Below are positions 13,305 to 14,516 of a stretch of 14,516 nt of DNA, one piece after another; the stretch's first letter is position 1; each line of letters starts with the position of its first letter. The position numbers were made by a program, and so were the translations under genes. The stretch comes from an uncultured Collinsella sp. GTDB taxonomy: Bacteria > Actinomycetota > Coriobacteriia > Coriobacteriales > Coriobacteriaceae. The notes under the pieces were generated by a model that was not told where the DNA came from, did not search any database, and worked only from the letters and a program-made list of their open reading frames with translations. The stretch spans positions 1 through 14,516 of the forward strand of contig CAAECT010000187.1 of the NCBI GenBank assembly GCA_900754435.1, in the 5' to 3' direction.

Positions 13305-13476
13305 AGTCCCAGAAGCTGTCTTCTTCATCCTCGGACTTGGGTCCGCGGTCGACGTACATCTTATGGGTACGCTTCTCCATTACAAAGGCAAGAATCGCAA
13401 ATAACAGGATGCCGCCGGCGAAAAGGATGGCAAAACCGGTGCGGGTGCCAAACAAAAAGGAAAAAACTGCGTCCAT
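13303..13476 (-). CDS. Small single-pass membrane protein (57 aa), function unknown
   Basis: Reading the minus strand from 13476 gives a complete 57-residue ORF: MDAVFSFLFGTRTGFAILFA, continuing through GGILLFAILAFVMEKRTHKM, and ending in an acidic tail (KSEDEEDSFWD). It has one membrane helix (about 15-33), a basic juxtamembrane stretch (MEKRTHK) and an acidic, probably cytoplasmic, C-terminus. AAGAAGG lies about 7 nt upstream of the start. It is convergent with proC and divergent from serS, with its own terminator hairpin and a possible promoter near 13521-13545. Codon use is ordinary for the region. I do not recognise a function; the tidy ORF with RBS, promoter and terminator supports a real gene. 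Confidence 0.75.
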   Translation of the reverse strand: MDAVFSFLFGTRTGFAILFAGGILLFAILAFVMEKRTHKMYVDRGPKSEDEEDSFWD

Positions 13477-13500
13477 TGGGTGCCTTCTTGCGTAGTTGAG

Positions 13501-13530
13501 TTGGGTCGTAAACGCTCATAAGTATATACT
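13501..13530 (+). promoter_or_regulatory. Promoter of serS overlapping a divergent -10
   Basis: TTGGGT (13501-13506), an 18-nt spacer and TATACT (13525-13530). The -10 lies in a perfect 12-bp palindrome, AAGTATATACTT (13520-13531), so the minus strand also carries a TATACT (13521-13526), usable by the divergent small gene. Confidence 0.5.
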
Positions 13531-13536
13531 TGCCCA

Positions 13537-13558
13537 TACATGTACAAGGTTGCAACCT
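13537..13558. promoter_or_regulatory. Stacked palindromes in the serS leader
   Basis: TACATGTA (13537-13544) and AGGTTGCAACCT (13547-13558) are perfect palindromes between the presumed serS promoter and its Shine-Dalgarno. They may be operator half-sites. No T-box-like leader is present; the space is too short. Confidence 0.35.
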
Positions 13559-13587
13559 AAATGGAATGTATATCGCCGGAGGATCTA

Positions 13588-14516
13588 ATGCTTGATATCA
13601 AGTTTGTTCGCGAGAACCCCGATGCCATCGATGTCGCCATGGCTAACCGCCAGACGTCTTGGGATCGCGAGAAGTTCTTTGAGCTCGACGACGAGCGCCG
13701 TGCCGTCATCACCGAGGTCGAGGAGCTCCAGGCTACGCGCAATGCCGAGTCCAAGAAGATCGGCGCCCTGATGAAGGAGGGCAAGAAGGACGAGGCCGAG
13801 GCCGCCAAGGAGGCCGTGCGCGCCGTCAACGAGAAGATTGACGGTCTGGCCGAGCGCCGCACTGCTCTCGAGCAGGAGCAGTACGACTTCATGGCTCACT
13901 TGCCCAACATTCCTTGCGAGGCCACGCCGTACGGCAAGGACGAGGACGAGAACATTGAGCGCCGTCGTTGGGGCACCCCGCGCGAGTTCGACTTCGACTT
14001 TAAGCCGCACTGGGATCTGGGGACCGATCTGGACATCCTCGACTTCGAGCGTGGCAATAAGCTCTCCGGCAGCCGCTTTACCGTTCTCGGTGGCGCCGGC
14101 GCCCGCCTGGAGCGCGCCCTTATCAACTTCTTCCTCGATACGCACACCAGCCGTGGTTTTAAGGAGTGGTGGCCGCCCATCGTCGTCAAGCGTCAGACCA
14201 TGTTCGGCACGGGTCAGCTGCCCAAGTTCGAGGATGACGCCTATCACGTCTCGGGCGACAACTTCCTGATCCCCACCGCCGAGGTCGTGCTTACCAACCT
14301 GCACGCCGGCGAGGTCCTCGATGCCGACACTCTGCCGCGCCGCTACACCGCCTTCACCCCCTGCTTCCGCGAGGAGGCCGGTTCCGCCGGTCGCGACACC
14401 CGCGGCATTATCCGTCAGCACGAGTTCGACAAGGTCGAGATGGTCAAGTTCGCTAAGCCGGAGGAGTCTGACGAGGAGCTCGAGAGCATGACCGCCGAGG
14501 CCGAGTACCTGCTGCA
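13588..14516 (+). CDS. serS: Seryl-tRNA synthetase (3' end outside window)
   Basis: The first 309 residues of a class II aminoacyl-tRNA synthetase that charges tRNA-Ser; the frame is open at the window edge and about 110-120 residues are missing. The ATG at 13588 follows GGAGG by 5 nt; an in-frame ATG at 13561 lacks such a site. N-terminal [14 protein letters not shown] leads into the long antiparallel coiled-coil arm (about 30-105) that contacts the tRNA-Ser variable arm. The catalytic domain shows [21 protein letters not shown] (161-181), LIPTAEV with the serine-binding TAE (230-232), and motif 2 [18 protein letters not shown] (256-273) followed by [10 protein letters not shown]. Motif 3 lies beyond the edge. 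All visible parts are normal. Confidence 0.96.
   Translation, partial: MLDIKFVRENPDAIDVAMANRQTSWDREKFFELDDERRAVITEVEELQATRNAESKKIGALMKEGKKDEAEAAKEAVRAVNEKIDGLAERRTALEQEQYDFMAHLPNIPCEATPYGKDEDENIERRRWGTPREFDFDFKPHWDLGTDLDILDFERGNKLSGSRFTVLGGAGARLERALINFFLDTHTSRGFKEWWPPIVVKRQTMFGTGQLPKFEDDAYHVSGDNFLIPTAEVVLTNLHAGEVLDADTLPRRYTAFTPCFREEAGSAGRDTRGIIRQHEFDKVEMVKFAKPEESDEELESMTAEAEYLL

Noticed and set aside
13477..13587. T-box leader controlling serS
   Set aside because: The gap is about 110 bp, with a promoter inside it, no specifier-loop stem, no T-box core sequence and no terminator/antiterminator pair.
13585..14421. A 278-codon minus-strand frame opposite serS
   Set aside because: The sense frame is a clear seryl-tRNA synthetase; the antisense translation is low-complexity and has no supporting start signals.

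Overview
The window is high-GC bacterial DNA with strong Shine-Dalgarno sites, tightly packed mostly plus-strand genes and an actinobacterial style of protein sequence. The gene set (Tad pilus genes, rsmI-metG-rsmA-tatD, SPFH-rlmH-proC-serS, a BrnTA-like module of actinobacterial type) fits a gut Coriobacteriia, most likely Collinsella. That assignment is inference from protein character and gene content; no search was run.

Layout. 9-3502: distal end of a Tad (Flp pilus) locus, with two small TadE-like proteins flanking a 717-residue Tad-domain protein, then a DUF192 protein, all translationally coupled by overlaps. 3503-4112: a two-gene toxin-antitoxin-like module (toxin first, ribbon-helix-helix antitoxin second) with an inverted repeat in its leader. 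4176-4538: promoter, tRNA-Phe(GAA), terminator, then a hairpin-rich segment ending in a second copy of the tRNA 3' end and terminator. 4552-4782: four 62-bp tandem quasi-palindromic repeats. 4958-8575: a glycoside hydrolase family 5-like protein without the usual acid/base glutamate, then rsmI and metG. 8683-10450: rsmA overlapping a TatD-family hydrolase. 10454-10805: promoter, tRNA-Leu(CAG), terminator and a second tRNA-distal repeat built like the first. 10886-13145: SPFH/band-7 membrane protein, rlmH, proC. 13146-13304: a nested inverted-repeat element between convergent genes. 13303-13476: a 57-residue membrane protein on the minus strand. 13588-end: serS, cut by the window edge.

Much of the central region is translation housekeeping: two tRNAs, two aminoacyl-tRNA synthetases, and three rRNA methyltransferases acting at or near the ribosomal decoding region (RsmI, RsmA, RlmH). 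The accessory content is the pilus genes, the TA module and three kinds of non-coding repeat.

The most unusual observation is that both tRNA genes are followed by a 186-189 bp direct repeat of their own 3' end plus terminator. Between the copies lie an inverted copy of the T-arm and three small hairpins. Hairpin positions and purine loops are similar at the two loci although stem sequences differ. The closest analogue I know is the 178-bp repeat unit behind E. coli tyrT.
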